A DNA stretch of 64,000 bases from Symsagittifera roscoffensis. Lineage: Eukaryota > Xenacoelomorpha > Acoela > Convolutidae. How positions within the stretch are numbered: the first letter of the stretch is position 1; each line of letters starts with the position of its first letter. The position numbers and the translations under genes are program-made. Location of the stretch: assembly GCF_963678635.1 (NCBI RefSeq), contig NC_087064.1, positions 30,285,740 through 30,349,739 of the forward strand, given 5' to 3'. A model generated the notes under the pieces. It had not been told where the DNA came from and searched no databases. It was given only the letters and a program-made list of their open reading frames with translations. This document shows, piece by piece, positions 52,343-64,000 of the stretch.

Positions 52343-53263
52343 TGTAACATTCGCCCGGAAGATACATATCGACGGATAACAAAACTAAGTCTTAAGACGA
52401 CTGGCTAACATCTAAACAGAGCTTTGCATGCTTTTCACCGTCTCTACGAAGCCAGTACTTTCGGTGGTCTTTTCTAACATCGGGTCGACAAAAACGTTAC
52501 TGCTTTCGGCTTCGGTCAAAACACTCAAATTAACTAAATTACATGCAGAAATAGTGAGCTCATGGCTGGGTCTCAGAATCCCCAGACCACGAGGTCACTC
52601 CTAAAAACAGGGCTACTACTATTTATTATATTACTATTGTTTTTGTTCAGTAGATAAAAATCATCATCTCCATCGAAGATGGATCAACCCTTTCCCCCAA
52701 CTCCTAGCTTCTCATCCTTATCAAAATGAATCTAGATGTTAATTAAATTCAAGTCAGGACATGACAGGAAGCTAAACGTTTATGTAACAGGATAAAAGTT
52801 TCAGTTCCTTTACCCCTCCGGATTGACAAATCCGCTGGATCAAGCTTGTTAATCCTGATTTCTTCTTAATCCGGAAGGCCGTCTTTCACCCTCACCGTTG
52901 TTCGCAACGGCCTTGCAACTATTGTAGCGGCACAATAGTTGCAACTCGGAGTGTTCTCTGTTACTCTGTAACTCGTTGTCGTTTTCCAATCTCGATTTCG
53001 TAGTTGTTGTTAGCGCAGCTAATGTTGTTCTGTTTTTCTTTCCTGTTTCAGCCAAAATGGCCGTTTCTGACGTTTCTCAGAAATATGACGTCACAATTCG
53101 AATTTTTGAAATTTTAAAATACCAGAATATTCCAGCCCTCACCGTCTGGCCAATCGTTCCAATAATGTTCTTAGTTTTTAATAATCACCAATCCGGAAGG
53201 CTCGCTGCTAAAAATTCGAATTCTGCAGAGATTGCATTTTTCACATTCTGGTCGAATGTCACA
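52343..53263 (-). repeat. 5' LTR of element A (921 bp)
   Basis: The right boundary matches the complement of B's LTR start and the left boundary the complement of its end (TGTAACA at 52343-52349). Several internal stretches align with B's LTR, including a GGCCGT/TTTCTCAGAAAT region near 53057-53090 and an AAGGGTTGATCC-like region near 52680-52700. A CCTCCGG...CCGGAAGG stem-loop unit lies inside it at about 52811-52882. Open reading frame 52976-53263 within the LTR is incidental. Confidence 0.85.
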
Positions 53264-54097
53264 ATGACAATCTCAAAAACAATAACTGTGACGAAAGATG
53301 ACCGCAAACTTCATACACTGACAGTTATTGCTCCCCCCGAAGCAGAGCAATTCATAACTAGCATCAAAAGCGAAGGAATCATTCTACTTAACAGGACGGT
53401 ATTTCCCATGGGATGCTTTCCAAGGTCTCATAGACCCAAGAACATTTACCCTAAACTAGCAAAAATCAAATTGTCGAACTTGCCTTATGTATGCAACGAT
53501 ATCGAAGCAAAATTAATTCTCCAATTGCCAGAAGACATAATTCATAGCCCCATATTCCAACGTGAGACCTGTATCGTAACTGAACCGGGTCAGTATGTTT
53601 ACACAGGAAGAGCAATTTTAGAAGTTAAAATACAAAACGAAGAACAGGAGAAAAAGCTGAAGGACTGGTCTTACAAATCGAGAATGGATGGCTTCAAAAT
53701 GTGGGAAGGTGTAGATATCTCGTTTCACCTACCTTCACTACATGAATGTCAAAAATGCAAGATGTCTGGACGCCAAGAAAAAGGTCATCACGATGATTGG
53801 TGCAACGTAGGGAACCAAATAACCAAAAATCCAAATAATCACTACCCACAAAAACCAAGCTCCAATAATGCCAGCGATGAGAAAAACGATGACGAAACAA
53901 CAAGCGATAAGTTTTGTAATGGTACCGAAAATGAAGAAGATAACAATGTTGAAGCACCACCATCTAGAAATTTGATTGATGAATCTAAAACAAACAGCGC
54001 AGCAACTCCAAGCGAAGAAAAACAAAAGGATGAGGTTCTCAACAATCAGGTCGTAGATTTCATTCTTACTCTGCAAAAGAAAAAAAAGACAATTTAA
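53264..54097 (+). CDS. LINE ORF1 (nucleic-acid-binding protein), 5' truncated
   Basis: The open frame formally starts at 52976, but its first 96 codons lie in element A's LTR, so only 53264 onward is LINE sequence. The protein has a mixed alpha/beta region that may be RRM-like, then a zinc knuckle-like motif (CQKC, followed by HHDDWC) and an acidic, Asn/Glu-rich tail. The stop at 54095 follows an A-run. In the +1 frame the coding text continues to a TAG at 54256-54258, 11 nt before the ORF2 ATG, in all copies. The original ORF1 therefore probably ended there. Such proteins coat LINE RNA. Confidence 0.7.
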   Translation: MTISKTITVTKDDRKLHTLTVIAPPEAEQFITSIKSEGIILLNRTVFPMGCFPRSHRPKNIYPKLAKIKLSNLPYVCNDIEAKLILQLPEDIIHSPIFQRETCIVTEPGQYVYTGRAILEVKIQNEEQEKKLKDWSYKSRMDGFKMWEGVDISFHLPSLHECQKCKMSGRQEKGHHDDWCNVGNQITKNPNNHYPQKPSSNNASDEKNDDETTSDKFCNGTENEEDNNVEAPPSRNLIDESKTNSAATPSEEKQKDEVLNNQVVDFILTLQKKKKTI

Positions 54098-54268
54098 ATA
54101 TCGAAAACAACAAACGAAAATGTTCCTCTGACGGAAGAATGCTTACAAAAAGAGAGCGTGAAACTTCACCAATCTCTTGGTCCGTTTTAACAAGGAAGAA
54201 AGGTCCAAAAATGAAATCTAAAAATAACGGAGAAGACTTGGTTGGAGGGAAGTTTTAGCAAAATTTCT

Positions 54269-57200
54269 ATGTGCGAAAAACCAGATATTTTTTCCGTTAA
54301 TATTTTTGGCATAGGAAATCCAGCTAAATTACACTCATTTATCAAAAAATGCCAAGTTTTAAAAAAATTGCCCAGTTTCATTTTTGTGCATTCAGGAAGC
54401 AAAAATATCGAAAATTACAGATATACATTTGAGTTTACTGGACAAATATAATGTTTTATTCGATTTCATACCGGGCTCAAATAATACTGGTGGTTTCTTA
54501 ACGTTATGGTCATCAAACTTGAGTCCTGCAAAAAGAATTGCTTCAAGTACAGGTTTTCAATTGTTTAAGTTTGTCAAACTTGATTGGTTTATTATCAACG
54601 TTTATGCGAACCCAATTTCATTCCGAGCAACTTTGAGTTCCCTGAAATTAAGCATCAGATTTTTACCTAATAAATCAAAAATTATCATGATGGGTGACTT
54701 TAATGCGCTGAGTTATGATAATATTAACAGTTCTTCAATACTTAAGTTAAATGATGCAAGTATCAAACGACTTACCCAACTCAAAGAACAAACTCTTGAT
54801 TGTTTTGGTTTTGTTGATTTTGCACCCAAGAAGGATTTTTGTACGCATAGATTATGTTTTTTATAAAATTCGAAACAGAGTATGACTATATGCAAAGCAT
54901 TCAAATATCAATTTCTGATCATTTGCTCTTACACGTTTTTGTTTAGCCATCTAACTTGTATCAGTGCGGCCCTAGTTACTGGAAATTAAATGAAGAAATT
55001 TTAAACAACAACGCCAGCTTTATTCGTGAAGATCTAAAAAATTTTTACAAAAATGAATCACCAAGTAGTTACGAAAACTTTAAGCACAATTTTCGTGACC
55101 TTTCGAGGTTTATTCAAGAGAACAAAAAGCGTGTAGATCAGAAAGAACTTAATTTATTGAAGTATCACGAAAATGTTCTCAGAGATTGCATTCACAGCGG
55201 AAAAGGTCCGAACCCTAATTTGATTGAAAAATATCATTTGGTGCTGGAACATCTTCAAAAAGTTTCCAAGGAAAAATTTTTTTCAGATTATCAAAAAATT
55301 CAGAAAACTCTCAGCTATACATTCGAGGGTGTGCCCAAATTTTGTAGTCAATGGACATCAAATAACACAATTAACTCAATCAAGCGAATTCAAGTGGATC
55401 AGAACGTTTATCATACGGATGAGGATATTCTTAATCAATTTCGAAATTATTTTTCAAATATTTTTATAAATAGTTCTACAACAGACTCCGATCAACTACT
55501 AATGACATTTTTATCAAAAAATGAACTCGAAAAAAATGAGAATGATGGCTATAATTACTTTACAGAAGATGAAATTCACTTGGCTATAAACAAATTGAAT
55601 TTGAAAAGCTCGCCTGGATCAGACGGCCTTACTTCTAAGCTATATAAGACTTTCACGGATGAGTTTCTTTCAATTTTAGCTAATGTTTTTAATCATTTTG
55701 TTCAAGGTGGAAAACTTCCAAACAGTTTTTATTTAGCAAAAATCAAACTGCTACCGAAATCTGGAAATGCCATTGCAGTACAAGACTTTTGCCCCATCAG
55801 TCTTATGAATACTGACGCGAAAATCTTCGGCCATGTAGTCTGTAATAGAATTGAAAAAGACCTTTGCAAAGTTGTAAAAAACCATCAGCACGCGTATTTG
55901 CCTGGAAGACAAATGCACACAGCAATACGAAAGTTGAAAAAGCAATTACTCCAGAACGATTGGCTACCCGAGGTTCATGTGCTGTAAAATTAGATTTCTA
56001 AAGCAGTTGACAGAGTTGACAGATCACTTCTCATCAAAATTTTGAAAGGGTTAAACCTTGATGACTTTTCAGTAAGAGCTATTGAAACTTTGTATTTAGA
56101 CTCAAAAGCAGTAATTTAGATAAATGGTTTTTTATCAGCCAGCTTGAAAATTCATCGCGGTGTGAGACAAGGTTGCCCTCTTTCCGCATTTTTATTCATA
56201 GTTTTTATCGAACCCCTTCTTCAAGCAATTGAATCTACAGAAGCAATTGAAGGTTTCGGGATATTGTGCCCCAAACTAGTTTCATATGCAGACGACATAA
56301 CTTGCCTTATCAAAATCCGATGTATTGACAGGTTGTTTCGCTTAATCGATACATTTTGCAAACAAACTCAAATGATGATTAACATAAGTAAAAGTGAAGT
56401 GCTTTCCATACCTGATTTATCACCCTATAAAACAGTCAAGGAAACAAAAATACTTGGTGTCTTGTTCTACACTTCCCGAAAAGTTGAAAATATTGAACTA
56501 TTGTTGAGTTCTCAAATTCAAAAACATCGCGGGTTAATTTCGCTAAGTAAGTCTTTGAGGGCCAAGTCATTAACACTGTCAGTTTATGTTCTCCCTAAGT
56601 TTTTTCATTTGGCTCGTCATACTACAGTTAACTTGGATACTGTTAGTAAATGCCAAGAATTATTAAATACAGAATTGTAAAAATCAAGCAGACTCGACAT
56701 AAGAAAAGAAATTTTATATCACCCCATCTTAGATGGTGGGATAGGCTTACCATGCCTACAACTTAAGCTTTTTAGTATGAAAATTATCAATTTCTTTGCT
56801 TCTGATATGTCAGATCAAAATAATTTATTACCAACAGATTCAATTTTACCGAAAGAAATCAAAAATTTGTTGAGAAATACGAACATCTCTGTTGAAATAA
56901 GTTCAAGTGATTTTGTAATATTTTCAAACAGTACCAATAGCCGTTTAATTATAACAATACAGACAAAATAGCGAGATGTTTATTGTTTCTGCTTACAAAA
57001 CTATAGTTTTTATCGAGCTGCGATTTCTTGCTTGGATTTTGCAGCAAACCGTTACCTCTGTTCAGAAGAAGAATTGATTAAATTTACAGGCAAAGTTTGG
57101 AAAAATTCAATGCTTGATGAATGGGAAAAAAACTTTCTTTATAAATTTGCATACGCTGTTTTTAAAGATCGAGAAAAGCGGTGGTTTTTAATTCTCGAGA

Positions 57201-57469
57201 ATGCCTCCGAATGTTTCTATTGTAATTTAGAATGCGAAACATTCGAACACCTAATTTTCAGTTGTCCCTCGCTACAACCTTCAAGAAACATATTACAGAT
57301 TAACAATTGGCGTGACGTTTTTGTATCAACCAAAATGGCAAGACTTAAGTATGTTGTTTCGGTTATTCGTGGTGCATATTCAAAATCATCGACGTCATGG
57401 AAAATCAACTTGCAAACATTTGTGTCATGGGAAGTATGGAAGATAAGAAATACAAATTTCTCCATCTGA
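54269..57469 (+). pseudogene. LINE ORF2 copy 1: endonuclease-RT, broken
   Basis: The start is the ATG at 54269. Endonuclease motifs CIQEAK, INVYAN, MGDFNAL and ISDHLLL are present but split. An extra T near 54385 shifts the frame before CIQEAK, and about 40 nt are missing near 54840 relative to copy 2. RT pieces are 54956-55987 (KSSPGSDGLTS, PGRQMHTAIRKLKK) and 56144-56680 (VRQGCPLSAFLF, catalytic YADD). Stops or frameshifts lie near 55985 and 56117 (TAG where copy 2 has GAG). The C-terminus (57032-57469) carries CFYCNLECETFEHLIFSC, a zf-RVT-like motif. The catalytic YADD is intact, but the protein is not. Confidence 0.88.
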
Positions 57470-57699
57470 TATAAACTACAAGGATATGGTAGACTTCAGC
57501 AACAAACCATCCGGTAAAAGAAATGTCAACTGTTAAGAAAAAGAAGGTAGATATATCAAGCGTACCAGTATACTCTGTATCCGGTACTAAAAATGTATTT
57601 TGAGCACAGGTCACAGAAAGAATAAAAACAGTTTGCCGATCAGGACACCCAATATCCGTTTGAACAAAAAACGTACAGAAACAGTAACGAACAGAAACA
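57470..57699 (+). other. LINE copy 1 3' UTR
   Basis: This non-coding tail is repeated, with small indels, at 61531-61775 after copy 2. It includes short CCGGTA-type repeats, and the last shared segment runs to about 57690. No poly(A) tail separates it from the next copy. Confidence 0.7.
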
Positions 57700-60600
57700 C
57701 AAAACGAAGACACAAGAGAAAAAGCTGACGGACTGGTCTTACAAATCGAGAATGGATGGCTTCAAAATGTGGGAATGTGTAAAAATCTCGTTTCACATAC
57801 CTTCACTACATGAATGTCAAAAATGCAAGATGTCTGGACGCCAAGAAAAAGGTCATCACGATGATTGGTGCAAAATAGGGAACCAAATAACCAATAATCG
57901 AAATAATCACTAACCACAAAAACCAAGCTCCAATAATGCCAGCGACGAGAAAAAAGATGACGAAACAACAAGCGATAAGTTTTGTAATGGTACCGAAAAT
58001 GAAATAGATAACAATGTTGAAGCACCACCATCTAGAAATTTGATTGATGAATCTAAAACAAACAGCGCAGCAACTCCAAGCGAAGAAAAACAAAAGGATG
58101 AGGTTCTCAACAATCAGGTCGTAGATTTCATTCTTACTCTGCAAAAGAAAAAAAAGACAATTTAAATATCGAAAATAACAAACGAAAAGGTTCCTCTGAC
58201 GGAAGAATGCTTACAAAAAGAGAGCGTGAAACTTCACCAACCTCCTGGTCAGTTTCAACACGGAAGAAAAGGCCAAAAATTAAATCTAAAAATAACGGAG
58301 AAGACTTGGTAGGAGGGAAGTTTTAGCAAAACTTCTATGTGCGAAAAACCAGATATTTTTTCCGTTAAAATTTTTAGCATAGGAAATCCAGCTAAAATAC
58401 ACTAAGTTTTAAAAAAATCGCCCAGTTTCATTTTGTGCATTCAGGAAGCAAAAATATCGAAACTTACAAATATACATTTGAGTTCACTGGATAAATATAA
58501 TGTTTTATTCGATTTCACACCGGGCTCAAATAATTCTGGTGGTTTTTTAACGTTATGGTCTTCTAACTTAAGTCCTGCAAAAAAAATCCTTCAAGTACAA
58601 GTTTTCAATTGTTAAAGTTTGTCAAACTTGATTGGTTTGTTATCAACGTTTATGCAAACCCAATTTCATTCCGAGCCACTTTGGATTCCCTGAAATTAAG
58701 CATCAGATTTTTACCTAATAAATCGAAAATTATCATGATGGGTGATTTTAAAGCGCTGAGTTATGATAATATTAACAGTTCTTCAATACTTAAGTTAAAT
58801 GATGCACGTATCAAACGATTTACCCAACTCAAAGAACAAATTCTTGACTGTTTTGGTTGGTGATTTTGCACTCAAGAATGATTATACACATTATGACAAA
58901 CAACATAAAACTTTTGCACGCATAGATTATGTTTTTATGAAATTCGAAACAGAGTATGACTCTATGCAAAGCACTCAAATATCAATTTCTGATCATTTGC
59001 TCTTACACGTTTTTGTTAAGCCATCCAACTTGTATCAGCGCGGCCCTAGTTACTGGAAATTAAATGAAGAAATTTTAAACAACGCTAGCCTAATTTTTGA
59101 AGACCTAAAATACTTTTTTTAAAATGAATCACCAAGTAGTTACGAAAACTTTAAGCACAATTTTCGTGATCTTCTGATGTTTATTCAAGAGAACAAAAAG
59201 CGTGTAGATCAGAAAGAACTTAATATATTGAATTTCACGAAAATGTTCTCAGAGATTGCATTCACAGCGCGGAAAAAGTCCGAACCCTTATTTGATTGAA
59301 AAAAATCATTTGGTGCTGGAACATCTTCAAAAAGTTTCCAAGGAAAAAGATTTTTCAGATTATCGAAAAATTCAGAAAACTCTCAGCTATACATTCGAGG
59401 GTGTGCCCAAATTTTGTAGTCAATGGACCTCAAAGAACACAATTAACTCAATCAAGTGAATTCAAGTGGATCAGAACTTTATTATACGGATGAGGATATT
59501 CTTAATCATTTTCGAAAATTTTTTTCAAATCTTTTTTCAAATAGTTCTACAACAGACTCCGATCAACTACTAATGACATTTTCATCAAAAAATAAACTCG
59601 AAACAATGAGTATGATGGCTATAGATACTTTACAGAAGATGAAATTCATTTGGCTATAAACAAATCGAATTTTAAAAGCTCGCCTGGACCAGACGGTCTT
59701 ACTTCTCAGCTATATAAGACTTTCACGGATGAGTTTTGTTCAATTTTAGCTAAAGTTTTTAATCATTTTGTTCATGGTGGAAAATTTCCAAACAGTTTTT
59801 ATTTAGCAGTAATCAAACGGCTCCCGAAATCTGAAAATGCCATAGCAGTACAAGATTTTCGCCCCATCAGATTCATGAATACTGACGCGAAAATCTTTGC
59901 CCATGTAGTCTGTAATAGAATTGAAAAAGACCTTTGCAAAGTTGTAAAAAACCATCAGCACGCGTATTTGCCTGGAAGACAATTGCACACAGCAATACGA
60001 AAGTTGAAAAAAGCGATTACTCCAGAACGATTGGCTAACCGAGCTTCATGTGCTGTAAACTTAGACTTTTCTAAAGCAATTGACAGAGTTGACAGATCAT
60101 TTCTCATCAAAATTTTGAAAGGGTTAAACCTTGATGAGTTTTCATTTAGAGCTATTGAAACTTTGTATTTAGACTCAAAAGCAGTAATTGAGATAAATGG
60201 TTTTTTATCAGCCAGCTTCAAAATTCATCGCGGTGTGAGACAAGGTTGCCCTCTTTCCGCATTTTTATTCATAGTTTTTATCGAACCCCTTCTTCAGGCG
60301 ATTGAATCTACAAAAGCAATTGAAGGTTTCGAGAAATTGTGCCCCAAACTAGTTTCATATGCAGATAACATAACTTGCCTTATCAAAATCCGATGTATTG
60401 ACAGGTTGTTTCGCTTAATCGATACATTTTGCAAAACAAACTCAAATGATGATTAACATAAGTAAGAGTGAAGTGCTTTCCATACCTGATTTATCACCCT
60501 ATAAAACAGTCAAGGAAACAAAAATACTTGGTGTCTTGTTTTACATTTCCCGAAAAGTTGAAAATATTGAACTATTGTTGAGTTCTCAAATTCAAAAACA

Positions 60601-61887
60601 TCGCGGGTTAATTTCGCTAAGTAAGTCTTTGAGGGTCAAGTCATTAACACTGTCAGTTTATGTTCTCCCTAAGTTTTTTCATTTGGCTCGTCATACTACA
60701 GTTAACTTAGATACTGTTAGTAAATTCCAAGAATTATTAAATACAGAATTGAAAAAATCAAGCAGACTCGACATAAGAAGAGAAAATTTTATATCACCCC
60801 ATCTTAGATGGTGGGGCAGGCTTACCATGCCTACGCCTTAAACTTTTAAGTATAAAAATTATCGATTTCTTTGCTTCTGATATGTCAGATCAAAATAGTT
60901 TGTTACCAACAGATTTTATTTTACCGGAAGAATTCAAAAATTTGTTGAGAAATACGAACATCTCTATTGAAATAAGTTCGAGTGATTTTGCAATTTTTTC
61001 AAACATTACCAATAGCCGTTTAATTATAACAATACAGACAAAATTGCGAGATGTTTATTGTTTCTGCTTACAAAACTGTACTTTTCATCGAGCTGCAATT
61101 TCCCGCTTGTGTTTTGCTGCAAACGGTTACCTCTGTTCAGAAGAAGAATTGATTAAATTTGCAGGCATAGTTTGGAAAAAAATCAATGCTTGATGTGTGG
61201 GTAAAAACTTTATTTATAAATTCGCGTACGCTGTTTCAAAAGATCAAGCAATGCGATGGCTTTTAGTTCTTGAGAATACCCCCGAATGTTTCTATTGTAA
61301 TTTAGAATGCGAAACATTCGAAAATCTAATTTTCAGTTGTCCCTCGCTACAACCTTCAAGAAACATATTACAGATTAACAATTGGCGTGATGTTTTTGTA
61401 TCATTCAACATTGCAAGACTTAAGTATGTTGTTGCGGTTATTCGTGGTGCATATTCAAATCATCGACGTCATGGAAAATCAACTTGCAAACATTTGTGTC
61501 ATGGGAAGTATGGAAGATAAGAAATACAAATTTCTCCATCTGATATAAACTACAAGGATATGGTAGACTTCAGCAACAAACCAGGATACCCGGTATCCGG
61601 TAAAAGTAAGGTCAATTGAACAAACACTGCTAAGAAGAAAAAGGTAGATTTATCAAGCCTACCAGGATCCGGTGCTAAAAATGTATTTTGAGCTTAAGTC
61701 ACAGAAAGAAAAAAAAAGTTTGCCGATCAGGACACCCAATATCCGTTTGAACAAAAAACGTACAGAAACAGTTCAGAAACTAAGGTTACTAACTCGATGA
61801 GTTGTTTTCGACAAATATGATGTTATTCGATGTACATGTTGATTATGAAACTCTCAACAAAAAAACTTAATTTACAATATGAAAAAA
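57700..61887 (+). mobile_element. LINE copy 2, 5' truncated
   Basis: It begins near 57700 in the middle of ORF1 (matching 53634 in copy 1), directly after copy 1's 3' UTR. ORF1 remains only as 57700-58165. It continues through ORF2 to a 3' UTR ending near 61775. A further 110 nt up to 61887 shows no clear match within the window. Confidence 0.85.
58337..61530 (+). pseudogene. LINE ORF2 copy 2: endonuclease-RT, broken
   Basis: This copy is better preserved than copy 1 in the RT core: 59650-60456 runs uninterrupted from KSSPGPDGLTS through the palm, and the endonuclease keeps DYVFMKFE and ISDHLLL. However, the catalytic motif reads YADN instead of YADD, replacing a metal-binding Asp, and an extra A near 60432-60436 shifts the frame right after it. 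Further breaks occur near 58405 (a 29-nt or so deletion), 59120 and 59455. The C-terminal zinc motif survives at 61285-61340. Confidence 0.88.
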
Positions 61888-64000
61888 ACTACATGAATGT
61901 CAAAAATGCAAGATCTCTAGACGCCAAGAAAAAAGTCATCACAATGATTGGTGCAACATAGAAAAGTAAAAACAAAAACTCAATAATCAGTCCCTACGAA
62001 AATCAAGTTCCAGTAATGCCAGCGACGAGAATAACGATGACAAAACAAAAAGTATTGTGATTGCAGCGAAAATGTCGAAGGAAAGATTGTCCAAACACCA
62101 CCATCTTAAGTTTTGGTTTAGAATCTAAAACAAACACTGCAGCAACTCCTAGCGAAAAAAAAACAACAAAAAGATGAGGTTCTCAACATTCAGCTAGTAG
62201 ATTTCCATTCTTACTCTGCCACGGAAAAAAAAGACAATTTAAATATCGAAAATAACCAACAAAAATGTTCCTCTGACAAAAGAATGCTGACAAAAAAGAG
62301 CGTGAAATTTCACCAACCTCTCGGTCAGTTTTAACACGGAAGAAAGGGCCAAAAATTAAATCTAAAAATAACGGAGAAGACTTGGTAGGAGGGAAGTTTT
62401 AGCAAAACTTCTATGTGCGAAAAACCAGATATTTTTTCCGTTAAAATTTTTAGCATAGGAAATCCAGCTAAAATACACTAAGTTTTAAAAAAATCGCCCA
62501 GTTTCATTTTATGCATTCAGGAAGCAAAAATATCGAAACTTACAAATATACATTTGAGTTCACTGGATAAATATAATGTTTTATTCGATTTCACACCGGG
62601 CTCAAAATTTCAGAGAAAACTTGGTTGGAGGGAAGTTTTAGCATGTTTTTTAGGTGCGAAAAACAGGATATTTTCCCTTAATTTTTTTAGCAGAAGAAAT
62701 CCAGCTAATTTAGACTCACTTATCAAAAAATGTCGAGTATTTAAAAAGTTGTTTAGTTTCATTTTCTGCAGTCAGGAAGCAAAAGTATCAAATCTTTTAA
62801 GTATACATCTGAGTTTACTGTATAAATACAATGTTTTGTTTGATTTGATACCGGACTCAAATAATTCTGTTGATTTCTTACTGTTATGGTCATCAAGTTT
62901 GAGTCCTGCAAAAAGAATTGCTTCAAGTACAGGTTTTCAAATGTCAAAATTTGACAAACTTGATTGGTTTGTTATCAAAATTTATGCGAAACCAAATTCC
63001 TTCCATCAACTTTGAATTCCCTAAAACTAAGCATAATTACAGTTCTTCAATACTTAAGTTAAGCGATGCACGTATCAAACGATTATTCAACTCAAAGAAA
63101 AAACTCTGGATTGTTTTGGCTTTGTTGATTTGGATCTCAAGAATGAATTTTGCGATTATACACATCATGAAAAACAACAAAAATTTTTTGCCAGCTCAGA
63201 TTATGTTTTTATGAATTTTGAAACAGAGATTGACTCAATGCAAACCACTCAAGTATCAATCTCTGATCGTTTGCTCTAACACGTTTTTGTTAAGCAATCA
63301 AACTTGTATCAGCGGAGCCATAGTTACCGGACAAAATTTATGAAAAAAACCACCAGCTTATTTCCTAAAGATCCAAAAAAAACCTTCATTGAAAATTAAT
63401 CACCAAGTAGTTACAAAAGTTTTAAGCATAAGTTTCCTGACGTTCTCAAGTTTAATCAAGAGAATTAAAAACGTGTAGATCAGAAAGAACTCATTAATTT
63501 GAAGTATTATGAAAATTTTTGCAGAGATTGCATTCACAGCGGAAAAAATCCGAATCCGAGTTTAGCTGAAAGTATCAATTGGTGCTGGAGCAACTTCAAA
63601 AGGTCTCAACGGAAAAAGATTTTTCAAGTTTTCGAAAAAATCAGGAAGCTCTCAGCTACACTTTTGCGGGTGTGCCCAAGTTTTGCAGTCAATCGACCTC
63701 AAAGAACACAAGTAACTCAATCAAGCGAAATCAAGTGAATCAGAAAGTTTATCATACCGATGGTGATATTTTTGATCAATTTTGAGCTCTTTTTTCAAAT
63801 ATTTTTTCAAATAATTTGACAACAGACTCCGAACAAATGACGTTCTTATCAAACAATAAACTAGAAAATAATGTGAACGATGGCTACAATCATTTTACAG
63901 AAGACGAATTTCACTTGGCTATAAACAAAATGAATTTGAAAAGCTCGCCTGGACCAGACGGCCTTACATCTCGGATATGCAAGACGTTTACAGATGAGTT
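61888..64000 (+). mobile_element. LINE copy 3, 5' truncated, most decayed, runs off the window
   Basis: It begins near 61888 at the ORF1 zinc-knuckle region (matching 53739 in copy 1). ORF1 text is interrupted. The endonuclease N-terminus occurs twice: 62340-62607 is almost identical to copy 2, and 62613 onward is a second, diverged version. Many stops and deletions follow; the RT start (KSSPGPDGLTS) lies at about 63935-63970 and continues past the window end. Confidence 0.8.

Larger units (their letters stand above)
1..53263 (-). mobile_element. Element A: giant Ty3/gypsy-like LTR retrotransposon, interrupted by element B
   Basis: Reading leftwards, this element has a 5' LTR (53263-52343), leader, gag-protease, duplicated pol, macrodomain ORF, SGNH ORF, 1934-codon ORF and 3' UTR. 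Its 3' LTR must lie beyond position 1. Element B (24972-49320) sits inside its gag. Gene order and protein content match B throughout, and that match defines the limits. The right end is set by an inverted match to B's LTR start: plus-strand bases 53248-53263 agree at 13 of 16 positions with the complement of B's first LTR bases. The element is inactive as it stands: gag is split by B, RT has a frameshift and an amber codon, RNaseH/IN has a frameshift and a TGA, and ORF2 has a TGA. Confidence 0.9.
53264..57699 (+). mobile_element. LINE copy 1 (5' end cut by element A)
   Basis: This is a non-LTR retrotransposon with ORF1, an APE-type endonuclease, RT and a zinc-binding C-terminus, followed by a 3' UTR ending about 57699 with a segment (GCCGATCAGGACACCC...) repeated at the end of copy 2. 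Element A's LTR begins directly before it, inside ORF1. Composition is much more AT-rich than elements A and B. The RT and C-terminal zinc motif suggest the L1/Tx1 group; that is a low-confidence call. Confidence 0.88.

Noticed and set aside
1-64000. CRISPR arrays, bacterial operons, rRNA or tRNA genes
   Set aside because: None seen. The repeats present are LTRs, tandem pol units, LINE copies and leader foldbacks.

Overview
This window is eukaryotic, almost certainly animal, repeat-rich DNA. I see no host gene, rRNA or tRNA. Everything I can interpret belongs to three layers of nested retrotransposons. The wording of the Gag and SGNH proteins reminds me of predicted proteins from corals and other cnidarians. 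That is recollection, not a search, so host assignment stays weak.

Layer 1 (53264-64000, + strand) is a head-to-tail array of three copies of one AT-rich LINE. It has an ORF1 with a zinc knuckle, an APE-type endonuclease, a reverse transcriptase and a C-terminal CCHC-like zinc motif. Each copy is 5'-truncated or mutated, and none is intact.

Layer 2 (element A, - strand, 1-53263, its 3' end beyond the left edge) is a giant Ty3/gypsy-like LTR retrotransposon that landed in ORF1 of the first LINE copy. Read on the minus strand it has a 5' LTR (53263-52343), a long leader (52342-49356), gag-protease, pol, a macrodomain ORF (11447-10128), an SGNH-hydrolase ORF (9734-6621) and a 1934-codon ORF of unknown function (6596-792). 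The 3' UTR starts at 791. Its pol is broken and partly duplicated: a 4887-bp RT-RNaseH-integrase unit occurs twice in tandem, plus a 711-bp third remnant.

Layer 3 (element B, + strand, 24972-49320, 24.3 kb) is a divergent relative of A that inserted after codon 11 of A's gag. Its two 884/885-bp LTRs are nearly identical. It has a 3.1-kb leader, a single gag-PR-RT-RNaseH-IN-macrodomain reading frame (28989-38389, two frameshifts) and a second reading frame (38832-47686, one frameshift and one TGA). The second frame joins an SGNH hydrolase to the same unknown protein.

Comparing A with B is the most informative thing in the window. Both carry the same cargo: a TARG1/OARD1-like macrodomain at the C-terminus of the polyprotein, and a second, roughly 2950-2980-codon ORF with an SGNH domain and a very large unknown region. 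Both also keep RNA-like hairpins at matching positions (leader, intercistronic region, 3' UTR) whose arms have changed in compensating ways. A 12-nt motif, TGTCCGGGGAGT, abuts B's 3' LTR and also recurs inside pol in two different reading frames. I suggest A and B represent a lineage of giant LTR elements with an ADP-ribose-related module, a hydrolase module and a structured genomic RNA. Function is inferred; only the sequence patterns are seen directly.
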